From: an uncultured Verrucomicrobiota bacterium
Lineage (GTDB): Bacteria; Verrucomicrobiota; Verrucomicrobiia; Limisphaerales; UBA1319
Direction of reading: 5' to 3'
NCBI GenBank assembly: GCA_903845125.1
Contig: CAIMWS010000359.1
Span: forward strand, 1-45,065
DNA: 45,065 nucleotides
Below are positions 8,963 through 18,600 of this stretch, piece by piece. The notes below the pieces were generated by a model. That model saw only the letters and a list, made by a program, of their open reading frames with translations. It was not told the origin of the DNA and did not search any database. Every line of letters begins with the position of its first letter. The stretch's first letter is position 1. Position numbers and translations under genes: made by a program.

Positions 8963-10027
8963 TTACTGAGCCAGGCTGACGACCCGGTAAAAACGCAGGG
9001 TTGCGCCACTGGTGGCAGTGTCCAGGAAGAACGCCTTGGTGGTGCTTCCCAAAGCCTGCCAGGACGCCGGATCGGTGGGATTGGAGGTGCAGTCGATGCG
9101 ATACGAAACCGTGTTGGCGGTTTTACTCCAATTCAGCAGAATCCCCCCACCCATGGGGGTGAGTGTCAGATCCGTTATGGGCTCGGGTTTCGGGACGGCA
9201 CCGCCGCGGCTCATCTCGAACATCCGGGAGAACTGGGAAGCGTCGGTGAAGTTAATGTCCGGAGCGCCAGCCGACGATTGCTGGGAATGAACCTCGGCGA
9301 CAATCCCGGACCCGGGACAGAGGAAATAATAAATCCGGATATAGTCGGTTTCAAAGGATTGGAAGTCACCGGTCATTTCCAAATCCACCAGGGTTTCATA
9401 AGTATCCAGCTCGTTAACCCGCAAACAGGCGTTGGTGCCAAGGCCGGGCAGGATGATCGTCCCGTAGGCATCCACCGTCACTTCGGCGCTGTAATTGATG
9501 CGGGCCGGCATTAACCCGAGCACGGTAAAATCGAAAGTAGTGCTCAGATTCCAGGTGCCTTGATATTTCATCGGATCGGGAAAATCGACTATGGGTGGGT
9601 TGAATTGCCCCTCTGAGGGATCGTCAGCCGGGTTGACAAACCCATAATTGCGCCGCCCAACCCCGGCCACCTGCTCCAGGTACATCCAGGCCTTGGCAAC
9701 GCCTGTTGACTCCACGGTTTGCCGTTCGGCATATTTCGCCAGCGGGTAATTGTCCCCATGGGAACCATCGCTGGTTTCCACATAATCGTAGCGATAAATG
9801 ACGTTGGTCGGACCGGTGGAGAAATCCCAAACCTGCGGCCCTCCCGGGTTGCCCAACCGTCCGGTTACGTCATAGTGCGAGGCGGAGAGGGCGGTGGGAG
9901 CCGGGTTGGCATAGACCCGGTAATACTGCCCCACCGTGCTGAACATATCTTTGGAAGTGATCGTCACCTGGCCGCTAGCCATGCCAGCACTGGCGATGAT
10001 GATCGCAATTGTGTATTCTGCTTTCAT
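8963..10027 (-). CDS. Exported protein of unknown function with C-terminal FYR-type module
   Basis: 354 aa with a Sec signal peptide (MKAEYTIAIIIASAGMASGQ). The body (about 20-280) is mostly beta-strand and rich in Tyr, Asp and Gly; I do not recognise a catalytic motif. The last ~75 residues form a fibronectin-III-like stretch: a strand ending GGGILLNWS, then a 'TSNPTDPASWQALGS' segment, then ending FYRVVSLAQ. That S-x-N...W...FYR pattern recurs at the N-terminus of the beta-helix protein (15614) and the C-terminus of the LamG protein (21683). An AGGA about 9 bases before the ATG can serve as ribosome binding site. The downstream pseudopilin probably shares its transcript. Likely a surface or periplasmic protein; no function can be assigned. 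Confidence 0.8.
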   Translation of the reverse strand: MKAEYTIAIIIASAGMASGQVTITSKDMFSTVGQYYRVYANPAPTALSASHYDVTGRLGNPGGPQVWDFSTGPTNVIYRYDYVETSDGSHGDNYPLAKYAERQTVESTGVAKAWMYLEQVAGVGRRNYGFVNPADDPSEGQFNPPIVDFPDPMKYQGTWNLSTTFDFTVLGLMPARINYSAEVTVDAYGTIILPGLGTNACLRVNELDTYETLVDLEMTGDFQSFETDYIRIYYFLCPGSGIVAEVHSQQSSAGAPDINFTDASQFSRMFEMSRGGAVPKPEPITDLTLTPMGGGILLNWSKTANTVSYRIDCTSNPTDPASWQALGSTTKAFFLDTATSGATLRFYRVVSLAQ

Positions 10028-10510
10028 ACTCTTTTATCCTGGCGTTGACCTGACACCATCGGCTCCTTATTCCGTTTCCGTAACTCCTTTAAGCTTGCTG
10101 TGGGGCCGATACTCCACTCCTAATCCATAAAGCCTCCCTAAACAAGCCCAAAAGCAGATGCCCGGCTTACACCCAGGAATATAAGCATTTTTCATGCCGC
10201 TTATCACAACCGTTACCCACTTCGGATCCCTAGGCCGGGACGCCACGCTTAGCCGGGAGAGGCTGTTTTCACACTAAAAAAAGCGTGAAACCCACGCGCT
10301 CCCAACCAAGGCTGGCTTCACCTAAAATCCGATGGGCTGCCTTGCCTAAGCCGTGCCAGGCAATTTAGCTCAATCGTGCGCGCTGGGTCTTTTGCGCAAA
10401 GCCTTGGTCGTTCGTCGTTTATCCTGATCGAATCGGGACTTTTGACTCGTTTCGCCGCTTGCGCACCAATCTGCGGTGCAACCACTTCCATCCTGACACG
10501 GCTAAGACGG
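10028..10510. other. Intergenic region: promoter side of the 10027 gene, 3' side of the GH95 gene
   Basis: No convincing gene on either strand over 483 bp. Visible structures are a weak minus-strand terminator (10276-10297) and a 9-bp tandem duplication ACGGCTAAG at 10498-10506 and 10507-10515 that covers the stop codon of the GH95 gene and creates a second in-frame TAG nine bases later. The stretch near 10020-10080 should contain the promoter of the exported protein gene, but I see no unambiguous -35/-10 pair. Confidence 0.5.
10276..10297 (-). terminator. Possible Rho-independent terminator of the GH95 gene
   Basis: On the minus strand a short hairpin (GCGTG and CACGC, 5-bp stem, 5-base loop; plus-strand 283-287 and 293-297 of the 10 kb block) is followed directly by seven T residues. 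It lies about 215 bp beyond the GH95 stop codon. The stem is short, so this is tentative. Confidence 0.35.
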
Positions 10511-12910
10511 CTAAGGCTTTGCGGATGGCTCCAGGAACGTGTTGCCCGGTCCCGGTTCCAGCTGGATGTGGCCGCCCGCCTGCAACCGGAGTTCATAGGT
10601 CCGCTCGCCCCAGCGCACCCGGCCGGGAGCGCCATTGAGGCTGCGGATGGCCGCCGACCTCAGCTGGCCATCCTGCCAGGCAAGACCGACCTCGAAGCCA
10701 CCCCGGGCGCGCAAGCCAGCCACCTTTCCGCGGGGCCATTCGGCAGGCAGGGCCGGCAGAAGGGTGATCTCCCCGCCATGGCTTTGCAGCAGCATTTCCG
10801 CCACCCCGGAGGCGCCGGCGGAATTACCGTCCACGCAGAAGATATTCTGGGGGGCGCCCGCAATGCCGCCGCGGGAAAAGGTGAGCAGGTTGCTATCGGT
10901 GTCTTCACCCAGCAACCCCAAGAGGTGCTTGTGGGCCTGGGTGCCATCCCCCAGGCGGGCGTAGAAATTGATGAGATTGCCCCGGCTCCATTCCACATCC
11001 TCCCAATCCGGCCGGCTGAGGCGGCGCTCGAGGGTCACCCGCGCGGCCTGGGCCAGATCGGGCGTGCCCCGCGGGGTGATTTGATCGCTGGGAAACAGCG
11101 CAATCAGGTGGGTGGTGTGCCGGTGGTTGGGGACCGCCTCCTCGAAATCTTCCAGCCATTCCTGCAACTGCCCATGCCGGCCGATTTTGAGCGGCGATAA
11201 ACGGGCCCGGGCCGCCTCCACGCGGGCGCGGAAATCGGCGTCGCGGCCCAGCACGCGGCTCGCCTCGATGCAGGAGGTGAAAAGGTCGTAAATGAGCACC
11301 CGGTCACAGGTGGGGCCCATATACTCGCTGCACGCCTGGCCATCCGGCGTGAGAAAGGCGTTCTCGGGCGAGGTGGAGGGTCCGCTGACCAGCCAGCCGT
11401 GGCGGGGATGCTCCACCAGGTAATCCAGGAAAAACTCGGCCGCCTCCTTCAGCACCGGGTAGGCCCGGCCCGCGAGGAACTCGCGGTCGCCGGTGAATTG
11501 CCAGCGCTGCCAGAGGTGCGAGGCCAGCCAGATGCCGCCGGTGGGGTGGATGCCCCAGCCCAAGCCCCAGCCCGGCGCGGTGTATCCCCAAGGGTTGGTG
11601 AACACGTGGCAAACCCAGCCGCCCACCCCGTAAACCGTCCGGGCGGTGCGGCGGCCAGGCTCGCGCAGGGCCTCGATCAGCCGGAACAGCGGCTCATGGC
11701 ATTCGGAAAGGTTGGCCACCTCGGCGGGCCAATAGTTCTGCTGGGTGTTGATATCCAGGTGGAAATCGCAGGTCCAGCCACTGTTGCAGGCCAGGTTGTC
11801 GTTCCAAATGCCCTGGAGGTTGGTGGGCAGGGGCGAATCCTCGCGCGAACCGGCTATCAACAGGTAGCGGCCGTATTGAAAAAACAACGCCGCCAACTGG
11901 GGATCCGCCTGGCCTTTGCGCAAACCGGCCAGGCGCCGATCGGTCGGCTCGGAAACCGTGCCCGATCCCAGCTCCAATTGCACCCGGCGGAACAAGCGGC
12001 GGTGATCGGCAAGGTGCGCTTCCCGCAGCTCCGCGTAAGCGGTCCCGGCGGCCCGCTCCAACTGGCGCTGGCACAGCGCGGCGGGATCCAGTTCGCGGAA
12101 GGTGGTGCCGGCCGCCACTACCAGGGTGACCGCGTCGGCCGCCTCGACCTCCAGGGTGTTGGTGCCGGCCCGCACCTGGCCGCCGCTGGGCAGCACGCGC
12201 AGGAACGTTTCGAAGGCCACCCCCGTCTTGCCATCGCTGTGCTTCTTTTCCACGGCGCGCCCGCTCAGGGCCAGCGTGCGCGGATCCACCACCCGCACCG
12301 CGTGCGGCAAGGCTCCGCCATCCAAACGGGCCTTGAAGCCGATCCGCCCGGGTTGGTCGCAGGTAAGCCGGATCACGACGACCTGGGCCGGATGGGAGAC
12401 CAGCACCTCCCGATGAAACAGCGCGCCACCCAGGGAATAGTCGGTCTGGGTGATGGCCTCATCCAGATCCAGCCACCGCCGGTAATCCTGGAAGCCTTTT
12501 TCGCCCGCCGGAAAATCGAGCCACAGGCTGGCCATGGGCAGATGGGTGCCGTAGGTGTCGGGCCGGCCGAGCATATAACGGGCGCAGAGGTCGCGCGCCT
12601 TGATGTATTCGCCAGCGAACATCAGCTGGCGGATTTCCGCCAAATGTTCCCGCGCGGCCGGATTATCGTGGCGCTGGCTGGGCGCGCCCGACCACACCGT
12701 GGATTCGTTCAAGGCAATTTGCTCGCGCGCCACGCCGCCGAAAACCATCGCCCCGAGCCGGCCATTACCCGCCGGCAGCGCCTCCAGCCAGCGGGCCGCC
12801 GGCCGGTCATACCATAGCTTCAAGTCGCTGCCGTGAATCCGGCCGGGATGGAGGATGCCGGCCAGCACCAGGAGCCAGGGGCCGCGGATCAGGTTCTTAA
12901 TCGTTGTCAT
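10511..12910 (-). CDS. Exported GH95-family glycosidase (alpha-L-fucosidase type)
   Basis: Glycoside hydrolase family 95; known members release alpha-1,2-linked L-fucose or related alpha-L-galactose by inversion. From the ATG at 12910 it is 799 aa with a signal peptide (about 1-27, LLVLAGILH core). The N-terminal GH95 beta domain is signalled by LWYDRPAARWLEALPAGNGRLGAM. The (alpha/alpha)6 barrel has the expected catalytic region: general acid E516 (SPENAFL), D588 (LEDFEE, just before NHRHTTHLIALFP), and D386-I387-N388 followed by TQQNYWPAE. In the Bifidobacterium enzyme AfcA, as I recall, the last pair is Asn-x-Asn, so the first Asn is Asp here. The C-terminal beta domain is complete. The frame is open back to 13051, but the 12910 start is the one that gives a signal peptide. 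It diverges from the HzsA-like/beta-helix operon across 188 bp, suggesting joint control. Confidence 0.9.
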   Translation of the reverse strand: MTTIKNLIRGPWLLVLAGILHPGRIHGSDLKLWYDRPAARWLEALPAGNGRLGAMVFGGVAREQIALNESTVWSGAPSQRHDNPAAREHLAEIRQLMFAGEYIKARDLCARYMLGRPDTYGTHLPMASLWLDFPAGEKGFQDYRRWLDLDEAITQTDYSLGGALFHREVLVSHPAQVVVIRLTCDQPGRIGFKARLDGGALPHAVRVVDPRTLALSGRAVEKKHSDGKTGVAFETFLRVLPSGGQVRAGTNTLEVEAADAVTLVVAAGTTFRELDPAALCQRQLERAAGTAYAELREAHLADHRRLFRRVQLELGSGTVSEPTDRRLAGLRKGQADPQLAALFFQYGRYLLIAGSREDSPLPTNLQGIWNDNLACNSGWTCDFHLDINTQQNYWPAEVANLSECHEPLFRLIEALREPGRRTARTVYGVGGWVCHVFTNPWGYTAPGWGLGWGIHPTGGIWLASHLWQRWQFTGDREFLAGRAYPVLKEAAEFFLDYLVEHPRHGWLVSGPSTSPENAFLTPDGQACSEYMGPTCDRVLIYDLFTSCIEASRVLGRDADFRARVEAARARLSPLKIGRHGQLQEWLEDFEEAVPNHRHTTHLIALFPSDQITPRGTPDLAQAARVTLERRLSRPDWEDVEWSRGNLINFYARLGDGTQAHKHLLGLLGEDTDSNLLTFSRGGIAGAPQNIFCVDGNSAGASGVAEMLLQSHGGEITLLPALPAEWPRGKVAGLRARGGFEVGLAWQDGQLRSAAIRSLNGAPGRVRWGERTYELRLQAGGHIQLEPGPGNTFLEPSAKP

Positions 12911-12919
12911 GCACCCATG

Positions 12920-12936
12920 ATCCCGATTTTCGGGAT
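12920..12936 (-). promoter_or_regulatory. Perfect inverted repeat just upstream of the GH95 start
   Basis: ATCCCGA-TTT-TCGGGAT, a perfect 7-bp inverted repeat with a 3-base spacer, ends nine bases before the GH95 start codon. In the mRNA it would form a hairpin beside the ribosome binding region; in DNA it could be an operator. No T tract follows, so it is not a terminator. Function is inferred from position only. Confidence 0.4.
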
Positions 12937-13098
12937 AACCTGCAAAAGAATTCCGGCCGTCGGCATCCGGGTGGGCCGCCTGAAAATTGTGCAAGCGCGG
13001 CCTTGAATAAAAACGCCGAACCTGTTGAATGAGGCCATGAACAAGAAACACGCGGGCCAGGCCCCAGGCGGCCGCGCTCCGCGGGAAAGCTCAAACAT

Positions 13099-15612
13099 AT
13101 GAAAAACACAGGTTACGTGGCGGGACTGTTGTTGGCCATGCAGGCGTTTGCGATCCAGGCCGTGAACGAAATCCCGGCTTACCCATCCGGCGAGGAAGCC
13201 CGGCAATGGGCCATCCTTCAGCATGACCTGGCCCGGCGGGCCCAGTTCACCGCCCGGGCGGACCAAACCTTCCGCCCGGAGGCGCTCATCGTGGCGGCCG
13301 ACCGCGATCCGCTGGACATCGTCTTGCGCCGCACGGCGGCCTTGCTGAATGACCTCAAGAACCAGACCGGCGCGCCGGATCTCTCCAGCCACGAACGGTC
13401 GCTGGCGGGCCTGGAGGCCGAATCCCGGAACGCCCCGGCGGATAAAGAAGCCCGGCGGGACATCTTCCGCCGCGCCCTGGCGCTGCGCCGCGCGGTGGCC
13501 TTTGCCAATCCGCTGCTGAATTTCCAGGAATTGGTCTTCCTCAAGCGCCACCGGGCGCTGCTGGACCACATGTGCGACCAGTTTTACGGCATGGCCGCCC
13601 GGCCCGGCGGCGGCCTGCACATCTTATCGAATCCGTTCGGCCCCAATCCCACCGTCAAGGACATGCTGGCCGGCAGCGTGGTATCCCGGGGACGGCTGAC
13701 CGGCCAGAAATTGGATGGCGGCCCCAAGCGCTGGTGGAACATCCAGTATGACGCCATGGGCAACCTGGGGGGCGAGGAAACCCAGGGCGGCTCGTTCCTC
13801 TCGGCCGATTTGTCCTATGACGGCCGGACCCTGCTATTCGCCTATGTCGAATGCCAGGGCGACCGCCGCCACCGGCACCATACAGACCCCAGCCAGGGAC
13901 ACTGGGCGGAAGGCCGCTGCTACCATATCTTCAAGATGAACGTGGATGGGACCGGCCTGGAACAGCTCACGGATGGCACGTGGAATGATTTCGATCCCTG
14001 CTGGCTGCCCAACGGGCGCATCGCGTTCGTCAGCGAGCGGCGCGGCGGCTACCTGCGCTGCGGGCGGGTCTGCCCCACCTACACGGTCTATGACATGGCG
14101 GCCGATGGCAGCGACATCCGCTGCCTGAGCTTCCACGAGACCAACGAATGGAACCCCAGCGTGACGCCGGAGGGCCTGATCATCTACACGCGCTGGGATT
14201 ACGTGGACCGCCACGGCGTGACGGCCCACACCCCTTGGACCATCACGCCCGATGGGCGCGATCCCCGGGTGATCCATGGGAACTACGCCTACCGCAACGC
14301 CCGGCCGGATATGGAACTGGGCATCCGGGCCATCCCCGGATCGCACCGGTTTGTGGCCACCGCCGCGCCGCACCACGGCCAGGCCTATGGCTCCCTGGTG
14401 GTCTTCGATCCGCGGGTGCAGGACGACGACCGCCTGGCCCCCATCAAACGGCTGACCCCGGATGTGCAATTCCCGGAAAGCCAGGGGGGATCCGAAACCT
14501 ACGGCGAAGCCTGGCCTTTGAGCGAAAACTATTACCTGTGCGCCTATGATCCCGCCATGGAAGTGCCGGGCCTGGGCCAACGCGGGCACTACGGTCTTTA
14601 CCTGGTGGACAGCTTCGGCAACCGGGAGTTGATTTACCGGGACGCGGACATCGGCAGCCACGACCCGATTCCCCTGCGGCCCACGCCGCGGCCGCCGGTG
14701 ATGCCGGATCAATCGGTGCGGGCGCCGGAAGGGAAAACCACGGAAGCCACCGTGGGCGTGGTCAATGTTTATCAAGGCACCAAACCGTGGCCGGAGGGAA
14801 CGCAGATCAAGAGCTTGCGGATCTACCAGATCTTCCCGCAGTCCATCCCCTCCGCGGCGGTGCGGCATAACACCGGCATTCAAATCCCCCAAGCCTCCGA
14901 TTCGTTGAACCTGGCCCGGGCCGTGGTGGGCGAGGTGCCGGTGGAACAGGACGGCAGCGCCTATTTCGTGGTGCCGGCCCGCAAGGAATTGTATTTCCAG
15001 GCCCTGGATGAACAAGGGCTGGCGGTCACCTCCATGCGCTCGGCGGCCCAATTCCAGCCCGGTGAAACCAGCATCTGTCAGGGTTGCCACGAACCCCGCA
15101 AAGGGACGCCCCCGGCGCCGCTCAACACCCCCCTGGCCATGCGCCGGCCACCCTCGCGACCCGTTCCCGGACCGGACGGCACCGCCCCCTTCAGCTATCC
15201 CCGGCTGGTGCAGCCCGTCCTGGATCAACATTGCGTGGCCTGCCACGCTGAAAAAGGGGACAAGGCTCCCCGACTGGACAGCGCCCAGGTCCGCTTCCAA
15301 GGCGGCGGAGTGGCGACCACCTATTTCGCCTCGTATGTCAGCCTGGCGCCCAAATTCGGATTCTACAATTACGGCGGGCGGGATTGGAACGATCCCAAGT
15401 GGTACCGCACCACTCCGGGCGAATTCGGCGCCCGCGCCTCCCGTTTATATAAATTACTGGCCGGAGGCCATTACAACGTGAAGCTGCCGGCGGAGGATCT
15501 GCGGCGGATCACCCTGTGGCTCGATTCCTGTTCCCTGTTCTACGGGGTCTACGAACAGGAGGGTGGCCTGGCCCAACTGCGGGGTGAAATCCCCCAACCG
15601 ACGCTGGAATAA
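13099..15612 (+). CDS. Exported HzsA-like propeller protein with two c-type haem motifs
   Basis: 837 aa with a signal peptide (about 1-21). It matches the PVC-superphylum family annotated as related to the hydrazine synthase alpha subunit (HzsA). The N-terminal ~170 residues are helical; a TolB/WD40-like propeller follows (about 205-520) with repeats such as SYDGRTLLFAY, IFKMNVDGTGLEQLT and CWLPNGRIAFVSERRGG. The C-terminal part carries two haem-attachment motifs, CQGCH at 660-664 and CVACH at 712-716. Real hydrazine synthase belongs to anammox planctomycetes and needs beta and gamma subunits; none is here, so the role is more likely another periplasmic redox reaction. The stop (15612) is one base before the ATG of the beta-helix protein, so the two are tightly coupled. 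Promoter region shared with the divergent GH95 gene. Confidence 0.88.
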   Translation: MKNTGYVAGLLLAMQAFAIQAVNEIPAYPSGEEARQWAILQHDLARRAQFTARADQTFRPEALIVAADRDPLDIVLRRTAALLNDLKNQTGAPDLSSHERSLAGLEAESRNAPADKEARRDIFRRALALRRAVAFANPLLNFQELVFLKRHRALLDHMCDQFYGMAARPGGGLHILSNPFGPNPTVKDMLAGSVVSRGRLTGQKLDGGPKRWWNIQYDAMGNLGGEETQGGSFLSADLSYDGRTLLFAYVECQGDRRHRHHTDPSQGHWAEGRCYHIFKMNVDGTGLEQLTDGTWNDFDPCWLPNGRIAFVSERRGGYLRCGRVCPTYTVYDMAADGSDIRCLSFHETNEWNPSVTPEGLIIYTRWDYVDRHGVTAHTPWTITPDGRDPRVIHGNYAYRNARPDMELGIRAIPGSHRFVATAAPHHGQAYGSLVVFDPRVQDDDRLAPIKRLTPDVQFPESQGGSETYGEAWPLSENYYLCAYDPAMEVPGLGQRGHYGLYLVDSFGNRELIYRDADIGSHDPIPLRPTPRPPVMPDQSVRAPEGKTTEATVGVVNVYQGTKPWPEGTQIKSLRIYQIFPQSIPSAAVRHNTGIQIPQASDSLNLARAVVGEVPVEQDGSAYFVVPARKELYFQALDEQGLAVTSMRSAAQFQPGETSICQGCHEPRKGTPPAPLNTPLAMRRPPSRPVPGPDGTAPFSYPRLVQPVLDQHCVACHAEKGDKAPRLDSAQVRFQGGGVATTYFASYVSLAPKFGFYNYGGRDWNDPKWYRTTPGEFGARASRLYKLLAGGHYNVKLPAEDLRRITLWLDSCSLFYGVYEQEGGLAQLRGEIPQPTLE

Positions 15613-15613
15613 A

Positions 15614-18600
15614 ATGCGCCAGCCGGGATTCCGGATCGTCTGGCTGCCGGCCCTGCTGCTGATCACCGGGATCCCGCTGGCTGCCCAATCCCGGCTGGGC
15701 ATTGCCCTGCCTTCCGCCCAAGCGCCCAGGCTCTGGCTGGAAGGCCAGCCGGAAGTCACCTATGGGATCGAGGTTTCCACCAACCTCCGGGATTGGACGA
15801 ATTGGCTGAGCCTGGCGCCCGGCTCGGGAAGGGTGGAGCTTTCCCCACCCCGTGGCGATGCCCCGCGGCAAATGTTCCGGGCCTTTGAAGTTCCCCAAGC
15901 CACCCTGGCCAATCCGCCCCTGGGCGCTTTGCTGGGCAGCAACTCACCGGCGATCATCCTGAACCTGGCCGGGCTGCCCGCCCCCCCACTGCCGGTCGCC
16001 CTCTGGATCAATGGCGTGCGCGCCCCAACGGCCTGGCAATTTGGCTCCCACTCCGCCACCGGCACCCTGGCGCAACCGCTGCCGGATGGCCAGGTAAACG
16101 TGCGCGTCGAGGTTCAAGACCTGGACCAGCATCCGCTGGCGGCGGCGTCCACCACTTTCGCGGTGGCCGCCCGCACCAATGTGTTCTATGTGGCCCCCGG
16201 GGGAAGCAATGGCTGGTCCGGACGCTTCCGGCAGCCAGCCGCCGATGGCGCCAATGGCCCCCTCGCTGACCTGGCCGGTGCGCGTGACGCCCGCCGCAGT
16301 TGGCGTTTGAAAGGCGGCGCGGAGCTCCCGGCCTCCATCGTGGTGGCGGACGGAGCGTACGCTCTAACCTCACCTTTGGTATTGAGCTATCTGGACAGCG
16401 GCGCCCCCGCCACGCCCGTGGTTTACCAGGCGGCCCCGGGTGCTCGCCCGGTATTCAGCGGCGGCCGGCGGATCACCGGCTGGCAGCCTGGCGCCCAGGG
16501 GATATGGACCACGCGCCTGCCCGAGGTAAACGGCCAAACCTGGTATTTCGAGCAGCTCTGGGTCAACGGCCGGAGGGCCACCCGGGCGCGTTCGCCCAAC
16601 CAGTTCTACCACTATATGCAGCAGCCGGTCCCCACCCTGGGCAATCGGGCTTTTCAGGCGGCCCCCGCCACCCTCCAGGCGCTGGCCCAGCTCAACGGCG
16701 CCAATCTGCACGATGTGACCGTGGTGGCCTACCACTCTTGGGAGACCTCCCGCCACCGGATCAGTTCGATGGACACCAATACCGGCCTGGTGATCCTGAC
16801 TGGCGATGCGCCGTGGGCGTTCCTATCCTGGGGCTCCAACCAGCGTTTCCATTTGGAAAATTTCCCGGCCGCTTTGGATGCGCCTGGGGAATGGTTCTTG
16901 AGCCGGGACGGGCAGCTGAGTTACCTGCCTTTGCCCGGGGAAAACCTGGCGGAGGCGGAAGTCTATGCACCAGTGACCGCCCCCTTCCTCCGGTTGGTGG
17001 GGGAACCGGCCAGTGATCGCCATGTTGAGTGGGTGACTTTCCAGGGCTTGTGCTTCACCCATGGCCAATATGTCCTGCCCGCCGCCGGCCATGGGGACGG
17101 CCAGGCCGAAACCACCATCCCGGCGGCCATCTCGGTCACCGGCGGACGGCACATCACCCTGCGGGATTTGGCGGTCAGCCGGGTGGGCACGTGGGGGATG
17201 GAATTCCACGACGGCTCCAGCGACTGCCTGGTGTCCCATTGCTGCCTGGAAGACCTGGGCGCGGGGGGCATCCGGATCGGGGACACCACCGCGCCGGCGG
17301 CCACTTCCGGCCACACCACCCGCATCCGGATCGATAACAACATCATCCGGGCGGGCGGCCGCATCCATGCCGGAGCCATCGGCGTGTGGATCGGCCACAG
17401 CGGAGGCAACTGGGTCACCCACAATGAAATCGCCGATTTCTTTTACACCGGGATTTCGGTGGGCTGGGTATGGGGCTATTCGCCGAGCCTGGCAGTTTCC
17501 AACCATATTGACCTGAACCATATCCATCACCTGGGCTGGGGCGTGCTGAGCGACCTGGGCGGGGTTTACACGCTGGGCGTTTCCCCGGGCACCACGGTGA
17601 ACCAAAACCGGCTGCACGACATTTTCTCCTACGATCAATACGGCCGGGGCGGCTGGGGATTATACAATGACGAAGGCAGCAGCTATATCACCGTGGCCAG
17701 CAACCTGGTTTATCGAACCAAAACCGGCGGCTACCATCAGCACTACGGCGCCAGCAACCGGGTGGCCAATAACATCCTGGCCTTCAGCCTGGACGGCCAG
17801 ATCCAACGTTCCCGGGCCGAATCCCATCAATCCTTCACCTTCGAGAACAACCTGGTTTACTGGTCTGGTGGCCGCCTGCTCGCGGGTACCTGGAGCGACT
17901 ACCATTTCCTGATGCGCAGCAACCTTTACTGGAATACCACCGGGGAAAACATCGACTTCAATGGCCTTTCCCTGGCGGCGTGGCAGCAGGCCGGCCAGGA
18001 TCGCGGCTCCCGCCTCGCCGATCCGCTGTTCCTCGCGCCGGCCCAGGATGATTTCCGGCTGGCCAGCGCATCCCCGGCCCGGCTGGCCGGCTTTGTGCCC
18101 TTCGACACCGCCGCCGCGGGAATCTATGGGGAGGCGGCCTGGATAGCCCAAGCCAGCTCAGTCCCTTACGGCCCGGTGGAGTTCCCTCCTACCCCGCCAC
18201 CGATGCAATTTTTCCAGGATTTCGAATGGCTTCCCCTGGGCGCCGCGCCGCCCCTGGCGGTGGTATCGGTCGAAAGCAAGGGAGACAGCATCGCCGTCAC
18301 CAACGTGGCCGCCTCCGGGGGCCGGAATTGCCTGCGGATCACCGATGCCCCCGGCCTGCAGCAACTCTTCAACCCGCACTTTTACTACCAGCCGGATCAC
18401 CGGCAAGGCACCACCACCTGCGGCTTCGATATCCGCGTGGAAGCCGCCACGGATATGTACCACGAATGGCGGGACTGGCGCTCCGCCACCTACCAGACCG
18501 GCCCCAGCTTTTGGATCCGGCAGGGCCGGCTTTCGGTGGCCGGGACCGCCTTGCTGAATATCCCCCTGGGCCAGTGGGTGCACCTGGAAGTGGTTTCCAA

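Noticed and set aside
12911..13051. N-terminal extension of the GH95 gene to 13051.
   Set aside because: Only the 12910 start gives a signal peptide; the extra 47 residues are non-conserved and would cover the divergent promoter region.
13099..15612. True hydrazine synthase (anammox) subunit.
   Set aside because: No beta/gamma subunit genes, hydrazine dehydrogenase or other anammox genes; HzsA-like proteins are common in non-anammox PVC bacteria.
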